From: Streptomyces sp. R33
GTDB lineage: Bacteria > Actinomycetota > Actinomycetes > Streptomycetales > Streptomycetaceae
Length of the DNA stretch: 64,000 nt
Assembly: GCF_041200175.1 (NCBI RefSeq)
Contig: NZ_CP165727.1
Coordinates: 5,645,501 to 5,709,500 of the forward strand
Reading direction: 5' to 3'
The notes under the pieces were generated by a model. The model was not told the DNA's origin. It was given only the letters and a program-made list of their open reading frames with translations, and made no database searches. This document shows, piece by piece, positions 7,975 to 15,090 of this stretch; within the stretch, counting starts at the first letter, position 1, and the number at the start of each line of letters is the position of its first letter. Position numbers and translations under genes: made by a program.

Positions 7975-8435
7975 CGCAACGGCAGCAGCAACCGCTGACC
8001 CTGCTCGAGGTCGAGGCCCTGGCGCGCTCCGCGCACGAGGGCCAGACCGACAAGGCCGGCCGGCCGTACGCCGAGCACCTCGCGGCCGTCGCGGAGGGAG
8101 TCCGCACCCGCGGCGGCAGCGCGGAGCAGCAGGCGGCGGCCTGGCTCCACGACGCCATCGAGGACGACGCGCTCAGCCGGGAGTGGCTGGATTCGGCCGC
8201 TCTGCCCCAGCCGGTGAAGGACATGGTCCTGGCCGTCACCAAACGCCCCGGCGAACCGGTGGAGGAGTACGCGGCCCGGATCCTCGCCACGCCCGGCGCC
8301 CTCCTGGTCAAGGAGGCCGACCTGGCGCACAACGCGGACCCCGTACGGCTCTCCGTACTGGACGGTCCCACCCGGGAACGGCTGTCCGCGAAGTACGCGT
8401 ATGTCCGCTCCCTCCTCGGCCTCACCGCGCCGTGA
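7971..8435 (+). CDS. Small HD-domain phosphohydrolase (MESH1/SpoT-hydrolase-like)
   Basis: A 154-residue single-domain protein with the metal ligands of the RelA/SpoT hydrolase fold: AHEGQ, LHDAIED (HD pair) and EADLAHNAD. It has no synthetase, TGS or ACT domain. Homologous single-domain proteins hydrolyse (p)ppGpp or other nucleotides; this one is too divergent to assign a substrate. It is translationally coupled (ATGA overlap) to the PLP decarboxylase, an odd pairing. Confidence 0.8.
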   Translation: MTQRQQQPLTLLEVEALARSAHEGQTDKAGRPYAEHLAAVAEGVRTRGGSAEQQAAAWLHDAIEDDALSREWLDSAALPQPVKDMVLAVTKRPGEPVEEYAARILATPGALLVKEADLAHNADPVRLSVLDGPTRERLSAKYAYVRSLLGLTAP

Positions 8436-8551
8436 CACCGGCCCCGCGCCCGAAATATGCCCGGCGCACGAGCGGTTGGCGGGAAAGCGGCGACGCCGAT
8501 TCGCCACGGGGCGGATAGCCGGGGCCCGTTGGTGGGAGGATGGTCCATGTG

Positions 8552-8575
8552 GGGGCGCGCGCGGCCGCGCGCCCC
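8552..8575. terminator. GC-rich hairpin between HD gene and small membrane gene
   Basis: Perfect 10-bp arms GGGGCGCGCG / CGCGCGCCCC with a 4-nt loop. It lies about 115 nt after the HD gene and 37 nt before the next start, so it may terminate the first unit or form a leader hairpin in the second. Confidence 0.4.
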
Positions 8576-8611
8576 AGGCCGACCAGGGGACGACCGAAGG
8601 TGTGATCAGTA

Positions 8612-8806
8612 GTGGCCATTTCGCTGTCAGTGGTGGTTCTGTTGGCGGTCATCCTGGTGGTGCTCGTCCGCGGGAACCACATCAAGGCCGGCCCCGCGAT
8701 CGTCGCGGTCCTCTTCGGCTTCTTCCTGGCGTCCAGCTCCATCGCCCCGGACGTCAACCGCTTCCTCAACTCCCTCGCCGACACCATCGCGGGAATCAAG
8801 CTCTAG
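8612..8806 (+). CDS. Small two-helix membrane protein, unknown function
   Basis: A 64-residue protein starting at GTG 8612 with CGAAGG upstream. It is almost entirely two hydrophobic segments (residues about 3-19 and 27-44, separated by RGNHIKAGP), with a short polar C-terminal tail ending in IAGIKL. No known domain. The codon use and clear start suggest a real gene; I recall similar short proteins as conserved hypotheticals in Streptomyces. No operon partner is evident. Confidence 0.65.
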   Translation: MAISLSVVVLLAVILVVLVRGNHIKAGPAIVAVLFGFFLASSSIAPDVNRFLNSLADTIAGIKL

Positions 8807-9158
8807 GGGAAGCTCAGGGAGTGCCGGCCGTCCGCCGGTACTCCAGGTCCGCGTTCACCCGGCCGCCCAGCGCGATGACGCCGAGGGTGGCCGCATTCTC
8901 GTCGGCGATCGCGTCGTCACATGGGCGACCTTGCTCCTGGTGCCGGCACGGCCGCGCCTCGACGCACCCCTGCGCCGCGACCCCCTCAAGGCCATCCGCG
9001 GGATGCCGAGGGGCAAACCGGACGATAGGCTAAAAGTGGCATCAGTACGGCGTAACGGCGTGAGATTTCCCCCTCGGCGCCCCGTGCGACCGCTGCCGCG
9101 GGTATCGGAGCCGTCACGCCTCACCGGCCGCACCGTCAGCGTCCAAGGCAGGTTGAAC
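8807..9158. other. Intergenic region without an identifiable gene
   Basis: About 350 bp. A candidate -10 box TAGGCT lies at 9026-9031, which would give the secreted-protein gene a leader of roughly 120 nt. On the minus strand a frame without stop codons ends at 8814 and could encode a fragment ending DLEYRRTAGTP, but it has no credible start and I do not recognise it. Confidence 0.5.
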
Positions 9159-9494
9159 ATGAACCGGACACGTCGTCTTGCAGCACTCACACTGTTGGTG
9201 GCCCCCGCCCTCGCGCTGGGCCCCGCCGTCGCCGCACACGCCTCGACCACCGCGACCACCGCGGCCCCCGCGGCCGCGAAGTGCAACGTCGAGGTGGATT
9301 CAGCCGGCAAATACCACCTGTGGGGTGAGGGGTTCCCCGCCGGCACGACGGTGACCTACTCCGGCTCCACCTCGGGCTCGGTCCCCATCGACAAGTCGGG
9401 CAGGTTCGACCTCGGCGGCCTGAGCGGAGCCAAGTACGTCGTCAAGACGGCCGACGGCAAGACCACGGTCACCTGCGCGATGGTCCAGCACTGA
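9159..9494 (+). CDS. Small secreted protein, unknown function
   Basis: A 111-residue protein with a classic Sec signal peptide (MNRTRRLA, hydrophobic core, cleavage around AHA-ST near residue 30), then an Ala/Thr linker and a compact beta-rich domain of about 70 residues with two cysteines (KCNVEV and VTCAMV) that could form one disulphide. The pattern of an extracellular Ig-like or IPT-like sandwich is plausible but I cannot assign a family. AAGGCAGG lies upstream of the ATG. A strong terminator follows. Confidence 0.75.
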   Translation: MNRTRRLAALTLLVAPALALGPAVAAHASTTATTAAPAAAKCNVEVDSAGKYHLWGEGFPAGTTVTYSGSTSGSVPIDKSGRFDLGGLSGAKYVVKTADGKTTVTCAMVQH

Positions 9495-9518
9495 GACGTG
9501 CGCCAGTTCGGAACGACG

Positions 9519-9558
9519 AAGGGCCAGGTCGGAGGAAGCATCCTCTGACCTGGCCCTT
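9519..9558. terminator. Strong bidirectional terminator
   Basis: Perfect 12-bp arms AAGGGCCAGGTC / GACCTGGCCCTT, extended inward by GAGGA/TCCTC. It has a T-rich end on the plus side and A-rich start, so it can serve the secreted-protein gene (+) and the tRNA-Gly gene (-). Confidence 0.85.
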
Positions 9559-9568
9559 TGTGCTTCAG

Positions 9569-9639
9569 AGCGGGCGACGGGAATCGAACCCGCGTAGCTA
9601 GTTTGGAAGACTAGGGCTCTACCATTGAGCTACGCCCGC
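9569..9639 (-). tRNA. tRNA-Gly (anticodon TCC)
   Basis: On the minus strand a 71-nt cloverleaf: acceptor GCGGGCG pairing with CGCCCGC, D arm beginning TAGCTCAATGG, anticodon loop CTTCCAA (anticodon TCC), T arm GGGTTCGATTCCC. No CCA is encoded. Confidence 0.95.
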
Positions 9640-9807
9640 AACGCGTGCGCCGCAGGTCCGGGGGGCCGCGGCACGGACAGCATCCTAGCGGGTCGGGCCG
9701 GGGGAGTGCACACCGCATTACGCGCCCGCGGTGCGGCGTCCGGAAACCTTCGCTCAAACCCCGCGCATCGGAGGGTCTCCGGGCATGTACCCTACGTGTC
9801 GCACCGA

Positions 9808-9884
9808 CGGGGTGTGGCGCAGCTTGGTAGCGCGTCCGCTTTGGGAGCGGAAGGTCGTCGGTTCGAATCCGGCCACCCCGACCA
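9808..9884 (+). tRNA. tRNA-Pro (anticodon TGG)
   Basis: Acceptor CGGGGTG pairs with CACCCCG; D arm GCGCAGCTTGGTAGCGC; anticodon loop around TTTGGGA (anticodon TGG); T arm GTCGGTTCGAATCCGGC. Discriminator A at 9881 and an encoded CCA at 9882-9884. It lies upstream of tig. Confidence 0.95.
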
Positions 9885-9918
9885 ACAGCACCACCGGCAT
9901 CGCCATCACAAGATCGCG

Positions 9919-9949
9919 TTGTGGGCAGATTGCCGCTTGCGGCTACTAT
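9919..9949 (+). promoter_or_regulatory. Candidate tig promoter
   Basis: TTGTGG (9919-9924) and TACTAT (9944-9949) are spaced by 19 bp, about 108 nt upstream of the tig start codon. The -10 is good, the -35 and spacing are only fair. Confidence 0.35.
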
Positions 9950-10056
9950 GCAAGCTGCGTGCCCGTGTGTCTGATGTACCGGGCCGAATCCGCCGAACCG
10001 CTGAATCGCAGCGCGGACGCAGAACCCCAAGCAGTCAGCCACAAGGAGACCGAACC

Positions 10057-11454
10057 GTGAAGAGCGCCGTGGAGACCCTGAACCCGACTCGGGTTCGGCT
10101 CACTGTTGAGGTGCCCTTCGAGGAGCTCAAGGACAGCCTCGACGCGGCGTACAAGAAGATCAACCAGCAGGTCACGGTGAAGGGCTTCCGCAAGGGCAAG
10201 ATCCCGGCCCGGGTCATCGACCAGCGCTTCGGTCGCGGTGCGGTGCTGGAGGAGGCCGTCAACGACGCCCTCCCGAAGTTCTACACCGAGGCCGTCAACG
10301 AGGCCGACCTGAACCCGCTGGGCCAGCCCGAGGTCGACATCACGGAGCTGAAGGACGGCGAGCTGCTGGCCTTCACCGCCGAGGTCGACGTCCGCCCCGA
10401 GATCGAGATCCCGGACTACTCCGGCATCGAGGTCGAGGTCGACGCGGTCGAGGTCTCCGACGAGGACATCGAGAAGTCGGTCGAGCAGCTGCGCGGCCGC
10501 TTCGCGTCCACCAAGGACGTCGAGCGCGCGGCCGAGGACGGCGACGTCGTCACCATCGACCTCGAGGCCAAGGTCGACGGCGAGGTGCTGCCCGACGGCG
10601 TCGCCTCCGACGTCTCCTACACCATCGGCTCGGGCGAGCTCCTCGAGGGCATCGACGACGCCGTCAAGGGCCTGGAGGCCGGTGGCGAGGCCACCTTCAC
10701 CTCCCAGCTGAAGGGCGGCTCCGCCGAGGGCAAGGACGCCGAGGTCACCGTCAAGGTCACCAAGGTCTCCGCCCGTGAGCTGCCGGAGCTGGACGACGAG
10801 TTCGCGCAGATGGCGAGCGAGTTCGACACCCTCGAGGACCTCAAGGCGGACAGCCGCAAGCGCCTCGAGAACATGAAGCAGTACGACCAGGCCACGCAGG
10901 CCCAGGAGCGCGTCCTGGAGAAGCTGCTGGAGCTCGTCGAGGTGCCGATCCCCGAGAAGCTGCTCGAGGACGAGGTCAACACCCGCAAGCACAACCTGGA
11001 GCACCACCAGCTCGGCCAGATGGGCCTGACCATCGAGAAGTACCTGGAGTTCCAGGGCAAGACGGTCGAGGAGTTCGACGCCGAGACCAAGGACCAGGCG
11101 ATCAAGGGCATCAAGACCCAGTTCGTCCTGGACGCGCTCGTCAACAAGGAGAAGCTGGGCGTCGACCAGGAGGAGCTCACCGAGCACCTCATGCGCCGTG
11201 CCGCCTCCTCCGGCATGTCCCCCGACCAGTTCGCCCAGGCCGTCGTCGAGGGTGGCCAGGTGCCGATGCTCGTCGGCGAGGTCGCCCGCGGCAAGGCTCT
11301 CGCGGTCGTCGTCGAGGCCGCCAAGGTCGTCGACACCAACGGTGAGGTCGTCGACCTCTCCGACGAGGAGGACGAGGTCGAGGCTGCCGCCGAGGCCGTC
11401 GAGGCCGTCGTCGAGGGTGACGCCGCCGAGGCCCAGGCCGACGAGGCCAAGTAA
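10057..11454 (+). CDS. tig: Trigger factor, ribosome-associated chaperone and prolyl isomerase
   Basis: A 465-residue trigger factor. The N-terminal ribosome-binding domain carries a GFRKGKIPARVID signature (the G-F-R-x-G-x-x-P loop that docks on ribosomal protein L23) near residues 44-56. A FKBP-type PPIase domain follows (about 150-240) and then the helical C-terminal chaperone domain. The tail (EEDEVEAAAEAVEAVVEGDAAEA) is strongly acidic. Start is GTG 10057, preceded by AAGGAG at 10043-10048; the frame remains open upstream through tRNA-Pro but is not coding there. It folds nascent chains and lies just upstream of clpP1, clpP2 and clpX, an order common in bacteria. Confidence 0.97.
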   Translation: MKSAVETLNPTRVRLTVEVPFEELKDSLDAAYKKINQQVTVKGFRKGKIPARVIDQRFGRGAVLEEAVNDALPKFYTEAVNEADLNPLGQPEVDITELKDGELLAFTAEVDVRPEIEIPDYSGIEVEVDAVEVSDEDIEKSVEQLRGRFASTKDVERAAEDGDVVTIDLEAKVDGEVLPDGVASDVSYTIGSGELLEGIDDAVKGLEAGGEATFTSQLKGGSAEGKDAEVTVKVTKVSARELPELDDEFAQMASEFDTLEDLKADSRKRLENMKQYDQATQAQERVLEKLLELVEVPIPEKLLEDEVNTRKHNLEHHQLGQMGLTIEKYLEFQGKTVEEFDAETKDQAIKGIKTQFVLDALVNKEKLGVDQEELTEHLMRRAASSGMSPDQFAQAVVEGGQVPMLVGEVARGKALAVVVEAAKVVDTNGEVVDLSDEEDEVEAAAEAVEAVVEGDAAEAQADEAK

Positions 11455-11497
11455 CACCTTGGGCGCCGCCCCGCGCGGCGCCCGCTGAGCAGCACCC

Positions 11498-11531
11498 GAA
11501 GGGCCCGTACGCAGCCGTGTACGGGCCCTTC
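11498..11531 (+). terminator. tig terminator
   Basis: Perfect 13-bp arms GAAGGGCCCGTAC / GTACGGGCCCTTC around an 8-nt loop. A second GC-rich hairpin (GGCGCCG / CGGCGCC) lies directly before it, right after the tig stop codon. Confidence 0.8.
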
Positions 11532-11597
11532 GCACACTCCGCGCACGGCGCCTTCCACCGGGCCTGCGCCGGGTCCCCCAAGGGCCCACGGACCTTG

Positions 11598-11611
11598 CGC
11601 TCCGAGCGAAC
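11598..11611 (-). promoter_or_regulatory. ClgR-type operator upstream of clpP1
   Basis: On the minus strand the sequence reads GTTCGCTCGGAGCG, i.e. GTTCGC-N5-GCG, which is the published binding motif of the activator ClgR in Streptomyces. It is about 165 bp upstream of the clpP1 start, a suitable place for activation of the clpP1-clpP2 operon. Confidence 0.75.
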
Positions 11612-11774
11612 AGTTCGGGAAGCGGGATGGCGTTGTCCGACCTGCGCGTTAGGGTCCATGAATACGAGGGCACGGGAGTACCCGGATGCCGGCGGCCACG
11701 GCCGCCGAACGGTCCGCGCCCCAGAACGAGACGCTGAGACGGCATGTGGCCGTCGGAGACGAGCAGGTGGATAC

Positions 11775-12392
11775 GTGACGAATCTGAAGCCTTACGCCGC
11801 GGGTGAGCCGTCCATCGGTGGCGGCCTCGGCGACCATGTCTACAACCGGCTGCTCGGCGAGCGCATCATCTTCCTCGGCCAGCAGGTCGACGACGACATC
11901 GCCAACAAGATCACGGCGCAGCTCCTCCTCCTGGCCGCGGAGCCGGAGAAGGACATCTACCTGTACATCAACAGCCCGGGCGGCTCGGTGACGGCGGGCA
12001 TGGCGGTCTACGACACCATGCAGTACATCCCGAACGACGTCGTCACCATCGGCATGGGCATGGCGGCCTCCATGGGCCAGTTCCTGCTCACCGGCGGCGC
12101 CCCGGGCAAGCGCTTCGCGCTCCCGAACACCGACATCCTGATGCACCAGGGTTCCGCCGGCATCGGTGGCACCGCCTCGGACATCAAGATCCAGGCCCAG
12201 TACCTGCTGCGCACGAAGCAGCGCATGGCCGAGATCACCGCCCACCACTCCGGCCAGACCGTGGAGGCGATCATCCGCGACGGCGACCGCGACCGCTGGT
12301 TCACCGCGGAGGAGGCCAAGGATTACGGCCTCATCGACGAGATCATCTCCGCCGCGTCGCTGGTCCCGGGCGGCGGCGGCACCGGGGCCTGA
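11775..12392 (+). CDS. clpP1: ATP-dependent Clp protease proteolytic subunit 1
   Basis: A 205-residue ClpP serine protease. The catalytic triad is visible: Ser99 (in GMAASMG), His124 (ILMHQG) and Asp169 (RDGDRDR). The start is GTG 11775 (product begins VTNLKPYAAGEPS), with AGGTGG upstream; the longer open frame upstream is terminator and operator DNA. ClpP1 and ClpP2 form mixed barrels that degrade substrates fed by ClpX or ClpC. clpP2 follows 86 nt later and is probably co-transcribed. A ClgR box upstream predicts activation by ClgR; in Streptomyces this operon influences aerial mycelium formation. Confidence 0.97.
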   Translation: MTNLKPYAAGEPSIGGGLGDHVYNRLLGERIIFLGQQVDDDIANKITAQLLLLAAEPEKDIYLYINSPGGSVTAGMAVYDTMQYIPNDVVTIGMGMAASMGQFLLTGGAPGKRFALPNTDILMHQGSAGIGGTASDIKIQAQYLLRTKQRMAEITAHHSGQTVEAIIRDGDRDRWFTAEEAKDYGLIDEIISAASLVPGGGGTGA

Positions 12393-12478
12393 CCCCGGCC
12401 CCGGCGCGCGGGTCCTCGTCCGAGGCCCCGTACGCCCGCCCCCACCCGGCAAGCCCCAGCCCGCAGAACGCCACCAGG

Positions 12479-13150
12479 ATGGTGAACACCCAGATGCACA
12501 TGAACAACCTCTCTCCCGCGAGCGGCCTCTACACCGGCGCGCAGGTGGACAACCGCTACGTCGTCCCGCGCTTCGTCGAGCGCACCTCGCAGGGCGTGCG
12601 CGAGTACGACCCGTACGCGAAGCTCTTCGAGGAGCGCGTGATCTTCCTCGGCGTGCAGATCGACGACGCATCCGCCAACGACGTCATGGCGCAGCTGCTG
12701 TGCCTGGAGTCGATGGACCCGGACCGCGACATCTCGATCTACATCAACAGCCCCGGTGGCTCCTTCACCGCGCTGACGGCCATCTACGACACGATGCAGT
12801 TCGTGAAGCCGGACATCCAGACGGTCTGCATGGGCCAGGCGGCCTCCGCCGCCGCGGTCCTGCTGGCGGCCGGCACGCCCGGCAAGCGCATGGCGCTGCC
12901 GAACGCCCGCGTGCTGATCCACCAGCCGTCCGGCGGCACCGGCCGTGAGCAGCTCTCCGACCTGGAGATCGCGGCCAACGAGATCCTGCGCATGCGTGAC
13001 CAGCTGGAGACCATGCTGGCCAAGCACTCGACCACGCCGATCGAGAAGATCCGCGAGGACATCGAGCGCGACAAGATCCTGACGGCCGAGGACGCGCTCG
13101 CGTACGGCCTGATCGACCAGATCGTCTCGACCCGCAAGAACTCCCACTGA
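12479..13150 (+). CDS. clpP2: ATP-dependent Clp protease proteolytic subunit 2
   Basis: A 223-residue ClpP paralogue with Ser in GQAASAA, His in VLIHQP and Asp in REDIERDK. The start is uncertain: ATG 12479, GTG 12482, ATG 12494 and ATG 12500 are all in frame, and the Shine-Dalgarno sequence is weak (CCACCAGG). The mature enzyme begins around GLYTGAQVDNRY, since ClpP propeptides are removed. It partners ClpP1 in the proteolytic core. Confidence 0.96.
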   Translation: MVNTQMHMNNLSPASGLYTGAQVDNRYVVPRFVERTSQGVREYDPYAKLFEERVIFLGVQIDDASANDVMAQLLCLESMDPDRDISIYINSPGGSFTALTAIYDTMQFVKPDIQTVCMGQAASAAAVLLAAGTPGKRMALPNARVLIHQPSGGTGREQLSDLEIAANEILRMRDQLETMLAKHSTTPIEKIREDIERDKILTAEDALAYGLIDQIVSTRKNSH

Positions 13151-13208
13151 TCCTTGCCGCCAGTTGGCGTGGGCACGTCGTCACATTCGGCGATGTGAAC
13201 CACGTCAA

Positions 13209-13230
13209 GGGGGCCCCGTACGGGGCCCCC
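13209..13230. promoter_or_regulatory. 22-bp perfect palindrome between clpP2 and clpX
   Basis: GGGGGCCCCGT immediately followed by ACGGGGCCCCC. It lies about 60 nt after clpP2 and 74 nt before clpX. It could be a terminator for the clpP operon or an operator or leader hairpin for clpX. Confidence 0.5.
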
Positions 13231-13303
13231 GGCAAGGTACCGTCGGATATGAGGCACCAGGAGCGCTGAACCAAGCGTCTCCCAGGCGAAGGGGAAGCAC
13301 CTC

Positions 13304-14590
13304 GTGGCACGCATCGGTGACGGCGGCGACCTGCTCAAGTGCTCGTTCTGCGGAAAGAGCCAGAAGCAGGTGAAGAAGCTCATCGCAGGACCCGGTGTGT
13401 ACATCTGCGACGAGTGCATCGACCTCTGCAACGAGATCATCGAGGAGGAGCTCGCCGAGACCTCCGAGGTCCGGTGGGAGGAACTCCCCAAGCCTCGTGA
13501 GATCTACGAGTTCCTGGAGAGCTACGTCGTCGGCCAGGAGCCGGCGAAGAAGGCCCTCTCGGTGGCGGTGTACAACCACTACAAGCGGGTCCAGGCCGGC
13601 GAGAACGGCGGTGCGCAGGGCCGGGACGACGCGATCGAGCTCGCGAAGTCCAACATCCTGCTGCTGGGCCCGACGGGCTCCGGCAAGACGCTCCTCGCCC
13701 AGACGCTCGCGCGCATGCTGAACGTCCCGTTCGCCATCGCCGACGCGACGGCGCTGACGGAGGCCGGGTACGTCGGCGAGGACGTCGAGAACATCTTGCT
13801 CAAGCTGATCCAGGCGGCCGACTACGACGTCAAGAAGGCCGAGACCGGGATCATCTACATCGACGAGATCGACAAGGTCGCCCGCAAGAGCGAGAACCCG
13901 TCGATCACCCGCGATGTGAGCGGCGAGGGCGTCCAGCAGGCCCTCCTGAAGATCCTGGAAGGCACGACCGCCTCCGTCCCGCCGCAGGGCGGCCGCAAGC
14001 ACCCGCACCAGGAGTTCATCCAGATCGACACGACGAACGTGCTCTTCATCGTGGGCGGCGCCTTCGCCGGCCTCGAGAAGATCATCGAGTCGCGTGCGGG
14101 CGCCAAGGGCATCGGCTTCGGGGCGACGATCCGCTCGAAGCGCGAGATCGAGGCGAGCGACCAGTTCCAGGAGGTCATGCCGGAGGACCTGGTGAAGTTC
14201 GGGATGATCCCGGAGTTCATCGGCCGTCTGCCGGTCATCACCTCGGTGCACAACCTGGACCGCGAGGCGCTGCTGCAGATCCTGGTGGAGCCGCGGAACG
14301 CGCTGGTGAAGCAGTACCAGCGGCTGTTCGAACTCGACGGCGTCGAGCTGGACTTCGAGCGCGAGGCGCTCGAGGCCATCGCGGACCAGGCGATCCTCCG
14401 CCAGACGGGCGCGCGCGGGCTGCGCGCCATCATGGAGGAGGTCCTGATGTCGGTGATGTACGAGGTCCCGTCCCGCAAGGACGTGGCCCGCGTGGTCATC
14501 ACCTCGGACGTGGTCCGCTCGAACGTCAACCCGACGCTGGTCCCCCGCATCGTCCCGAAGGACCAGGGCCCGCAGGAGAAGTCGGCGTAG
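13304..14590 (+). CDS. clpX: ATP-dependent Clp protease ATP-binding subunit ClpX
   Basis: A 428-residue AAA+ unfoldase. The N-terminal zinc-binding domain has CSFC and CDEC pairs; Walker A is GPTGSGKT; the pore loop is GYVGED; Walker B is IIYIDEID; sensor-2/box VIII is TGARGLRAI. Start is GTG 13304 with GAAGGGGAAG upstream. ClpX recognises tagged or specific substrates and threads them into ClpP1P2. The 153-nt gap with a large palindrome suggests that it can be transcribed separately from clpP1-clpP2. A strong intrinsic terminator follows. Confidence 0.98.
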   Translation: MARIGDGGDLLKCSFCGKSQKQVKKLIAGPGVYICDECIDLCNEIIEEELAETSEVRWEELPKPREIYEFLESYVVGQEPAKKALSVAVYNHYKRVQAGENGGAQGRDDAIELAKSNILLLGPTGSGKTLLAQTLARMLNVPFAIADATALTEAGYVGEDVENILLKLIQAADYDVKKAETGIIYIDEIDKVARKSENPSITRDVSGEGVQQALLKILEGTTASVPPQGGRKHPHQEFIQIDTTNVLFIVGGAFAGLEKIIESRAGAKGIGFGATIRSKREIEASDQFQEVMPEDLVKFGMIPEFIGRLPVITSVHNLDREALLQILVEPRNALVKQYQRLFELDGVELDFEREALEAIADQAILRQTGARGLRAIMEEVLMSVMYEVPSRKDVARVVITSDVVRSNVNPTLVPRIVPKDQGPQEKSA

Positions 14591-14603
14591 CCGGCACGAC
14601 GTA

Positions 14604-14647
14604 CGAGGAGGGGCGCCCCGGACATCCGGGGCGCCCCTCCTCGTTTT
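14604..14647 (+). terminator. clpX intrinsic terminator
   Basis: Arms CGAGGAGGGGCGCCCCGGA and its complement form a perfect 19-bp stem, followed by TTTT. This is among the best rho-independent terminators in the window. Confidence 0.9.
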
Positions 14648-14656
14648 CGGGACCAT

Positions 14657-14677
14657 CTTGACCGATTATCGGACAAG
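14657..14677. promoter_or_regulatory. 21-bp dyad, candidate operator
   Basis: CTTG-N-CCGAT-N-ATCGG-N-CAAG shows 9-bp half-sites with matching positions on both sides of the centre, 80 bp upstream of a small secreted-protein gene. TTGACC (14659-14664), a possible -35 hexamer, lies inside it, so a bound repressor could block a promoter, although no good -10 is seen at the right spacing. Confidence 0.35.
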
Positions 14678-14756
14678 CGGCCCGTGTGGCCTGGTCTGGC
14701 GGATGACTTCTTGATCAACTTTGTCTCGATCAGCCTTAGTCAAGGGGAAATGAGAC

Positions 14757-15029
14757 ATGAAGATGAAGAAGCGCGCACTCGGCGTCCTGGCCGCGACGTT
14801 CGCCGCAGCCGCCCTCCCGATCATGGCGGCTTCACCCGCGTCGGCCGACCAGGGTGCGTGCCAGTTTTCCCTGATAGACGCGGGCTACAGGGTCGGCCCG
14901 AAGGCGGAAGCGGCTTGCCGGACTGGAAGTGATTCCGGTAACCCCGCCCGTTGGATTCAGTGTTACTGGGGCCTGACCGCCATAGGGGTGACGGAAGTGG
15001 AGGCCGCCAGGGCCTGCAACGCGGCGTAG
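14757..15029 (+). CDS. Small cysteine-containing secreted protein, unknown function
   Basis: A 90-residue precursor with a Sec signal peptide (MKMKKRALG, hydrophobic core, likely cut after ASA near residue 30). The mature ~60 residues carry four cysteines (ACQF, ACRTG, QCYWG, ACNAA) and end in Ala-Ala, suggesting a compact disulphide-bonded extracellular protein. AAGGGGAA lies upstream of ATG 14757. No family recognised. Upstream is the clpX terminator and an operator-like dyad, so it is transcribed alone. Confidence 0.75.
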   Translation: MKMKKRALGVLAATFAAAALPIMAASPASADQGACQFSLIDAGYRVGPKAEAACRTGSDSGNPARWIQCYWGLTAIGVTEVEAARACNAA

Positions 15030-15090
15030 CGGGGGGACCGGCGGCGGTCGGCGTGAAGGCGACGAGTTCACACGCCGGCCGCCAGTCCGA

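Noticed and set aside
9569..9884. Integrated element at the tRNA-Gly or tRNA-Pro gene
   Set aside because: Both tRNAs are flanked by ordinary genes and no integrase, att repeat or tRNA fragment is visible.
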